Shown: positions 4,112-5,189 of the stretch, one piece after another
How the letters are laid out: each line of letters starts with the position of its first letter
Numbering within the stretch: the first letter of the stretch is position 1
Assembly (NCBI GenBank): GCA_937860165.1
Contig: CALMBE010000265.1
Location: 1-5,189, forward strand
Reading direction: 5' to 3'
DNA length: 5,189 nucleotides
From: an uncultured Planctomycetaceae bacterium
Lineage (GTDB): Bacteria > Planctomycetota > Planctomycetia > Pirellulales > Lacipirellulaceae
Position numbers and translations under genes: made by a program
The notes under the pieces: model-generated
Seen by the model: only the letters and a program-made list of their open reading frames with translations
Database searches by the model: none
What the model was told of the DNA's origin: nothing

Positions 4112-4591
4112 ATGATCGCTTCGTTTGAACGATTAAATAGCTTGCGGGTATCCGATGCGATGACGCCGCATGTGGTCACTCTAACTGCCAATAGCACGAT
4201 GTCTGAAGCAGCCGACCTGTTATGCGAACACCGCATCACGGGTGCCCCGGTGGTCGACGAACATGGAGAGTGCGTGGGGGTCTTAAGTGGCACTGACTTT
4301 ATCCACTGCAAGGCCGAAGAACTGGATGGAAACAATGTCGGCCATGTGCTGTCGGCAACGCACCCCTACGGACTCTACCGCATCGACGAAGTCCGACACG
4401 ACTTGGTCCGCCGACACATGACGCCGGCAGTCCAGACGATCGGCAAAGACACCTCTCTCTTACAAGCGGCACGGTGCATGTGCTGTGAACATATCCATCG
4501 ATTGGTTGTCATCGACGGACAGGCTCGGCCGATCGGAATACTGACGAGCTTGGATCTCGTTGCCACGCTGATTGCCGTCGTCGAAGAGTAA
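4112..4591 (+). CDS. CBS-domain pair protein
   Basis: Stand-alone Bateman module of 159 residues. CBS1 spans about 13-70, beginning VSDAMTPHVVTL and including HRITGAPVVDEHGECVGVLSGTD. CBS2 spans about 101-155, beginning RHMTPAVQTI and including HIHRLVVIDGQARPIGILTS. Such pairs bind adenine nucleotides or S-adenosyl compounds and act as energy or redox sensors, often with partner proteins. There is no attached enzyme, channel or membrane segment. Unusual cysteines are present: Cys38, Cys54, Cys66 and the cluster Cys122-Met-Cys124-Cys125. Translation starts at ATG 4112 with a strong AGGAGG (4099-4104) overlapping the BON stop, implying coupled expression. Adjacent BON and Usp genes point to a general stress role. 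Confidence 0.9.
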   Translation: MIASFERLNSLRVSDAMTPHVVTLTANSTMSEAADLLCEHRITGAPVVDEHGECVGVLSGTDFIHCKAEELDGNNVGHVLSATHPYGLYRIDEVRHDLVRRHMTPAVQTIGKDTSLLQAARCMCCEHIHRLVVIDGQARPIGILTSLDLVATLIAVVEE

Positions 4592-4627
4592 ATCGAAGAG
4601 TCACGCCAAGTAAGAAAGGAGCGAGCC

Positions 4628-5065
4628 ATGGTATCGCTACATCCCAAACGAATGTTAGTTCCCACGGATTTTTCTGATCAGGCTTCGCGCGCCGTCGACG
4701 AAGCGATCTCGCTAGTCGACAAGCCTGGACAACTCACCGTCTTGCACGTGGCTCCGCCGATCACGCATTTTGCCGAAGCGGACCCGGTCATCAGCTGGAA
4801 CACGGTCAACGATGAAGCACGCGAGGGACATTTACTCGAAATGCTCCAAAAGAAATACTCCGACCCGAAATACGCCGGGGTTCATTTCCACATCGCGTTT
4901 GGTTCCCCCGCCGAAGAAATTGCCCGCGTCGCAAAGGAAGACCAAGCCGAACTGATCATGCTCCCCTCGCATGGCCGCACCGGTTTGGCCAGAATTATGA
5001 TCGGCTCGGTCGCGGAGCGCGTGGTGCGTTTGGCCCATTGCCCGGTATTGGTACTGCGGGATTAG
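4628..5065 (+). CDS. Universal stress protein, UspA family
   Basis: Cytoplasmic 145-residue protein with one Usp domain over its full length. It starts with the strand KRMLVPTDFSDQA, where Asp14 is the expected adenine-pocket residue, continues with QLTVLHVAPP (35-44) and ends with the nucleotide loop SHGRTGLARIMIGS (114-127) and CPVLVLRD. In ATP-binding members the loop is G-x2-G-x9-G-S/T. Here the first Gly is Pro113 while Gly116, Gly126 and Ser127 remain, so nucleotide binding is plausible but not certain. ATG at 4628 has AGGAG at 4617-4621. It lies 36 nt after the CBS gene with no terminator visible between, and is the last gene of the operon in this window. Family members support survival under starvation or low oxygen, which suits the predicted globin/sigma-54 control. 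Confidence 0.92.
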   Translation: MVSLHPKRMLVPTDFSDQASRAVDEAISLVDKPGQLTVLHVAPPITHFAEADPVISWNTVNDEAREGHLLEMLQKKYSDPKYAGVHFHIAFGSPAEEIARVAKEDQAELIMLPSHGRTGLARIMIGSVAERVVRLAHCPVLVLRD

Positions 5066-5161
5066 GCAGCACAGAATGAGACCCGACCGTGTAGGTTTCG
5101 TGCATCGAATCTGTGTCGAACCGTGTCTAGTATTTTGACAAAGCGTTATTTTGGGGTGCCA

Positions 5162-5189
5162 TGCCCACGCTGGTACTCCGGTGTGGGCA
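5162..5189. repeat. Intergenic palindrome cut by the right edge
   Basis: TGCCCAC (5162-5168) pairs with GTGGGCA (5183-5189) across 14 nt, and the arms may extend beyond the edge. There is no T-run inside the window. Planctomycete genomes are recalled to carry similar TGCCCACG palindromes between genes, but this is memory and not tested. The rest of 5066-5161 shows no gene and no clear terminator. Confidence 0.45.

Noticed and set aside
4581..4601. TCGAAGAGT repeated twice around the CBS stop codon
   Set aside because: A single 9-base duplication with no further copies; likely chance or a small slippage event.
5094..5134. Weak hairpin GGTTTCG/CGAACC followed by TATTTT as terminator of the Usp operon
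   Set aside because: The stem has a bulge and a 16-nt loop, and there is no proper T-run; too weak to call.
5135..5140. TTGACA downstream of usp as a promoter
   Set aside because: No -10-like hexamer is found at suitable spacing before the window ends.
1..5189. CRISPR array
   Set aside because: No set of regularly spaced direct repeats is present; only two anti-repeat-like copies 670 bp apart, which belong to RNA genes.

Overview
The window looks like a bacterial chromosome segment of moderate-to-high G+C. A planctomycete-like origin is plausible: it has a sigma-54 activator with a globin sensor, a BON/CBS/Usp stress cluster and divergent gene layout. No marker gene fixes the taxonomy, so this is inference. 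It divides into an accessory left part (about 1-1300) and a stress-regulon right part (about 1300-5189).

Left part: the minus strand from 446 to the left edge encodes the first 148 residues of a Cas9 nuclease (RuvC-I motif with catalytic Asp9, arginine-rich bridge helix, LAQRRG motif). Directly upstream and divergent is a small-RNA gene with its own TTGACA promoter, a stretch that looks like a type II-C anti-repeat, two hairpins and a T7 terminator. This is a strong tracrRNA candidate. A hicB-hicA toxin-antitoxin pair follows. Immediately after hicA comes a second, diverged copy of the same RNA gene, 670 bp from the first, with matching promoter position, conserved anti-repeat core, hairpins with partly compensatory changes, and an unrelated strong terminator. 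The locus is therefore cas9 / tracrRNA-like A / hicBA / tracrRNA-like B. No CRISPR array or adaptation genes are visible; they would have to lie outside the window.

Right part: a hemerythrin-like diiron protein gene (minus) is preceded by a near-perfect sigma-54 promoter (TGGCAC-N5-TTGC). The next gene (minus) is a 500-residue sigma-54-dependent activator whose sensor is a protoglobin (globin-coupled sensor) domain, followed by AAA+ and Fis-type HTH domains. Divergent from it is an apparent operon of BON-domain, CBS-pair and UspA-family proteins, also preceded by a GG-N10-GC sigma-54-type promoter. The simplest reading is a haem/gas-responsive regulon: the globin activator senses O2 (or NO/CO) and switches on the hemerythrin gene and the BON-CBS-Usp stress operon.

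Intergenic DNA holds a G-quadruplex-capable G-tract cluster, short palindromes suited to activator binding, and a palindrome cut by the right edge.
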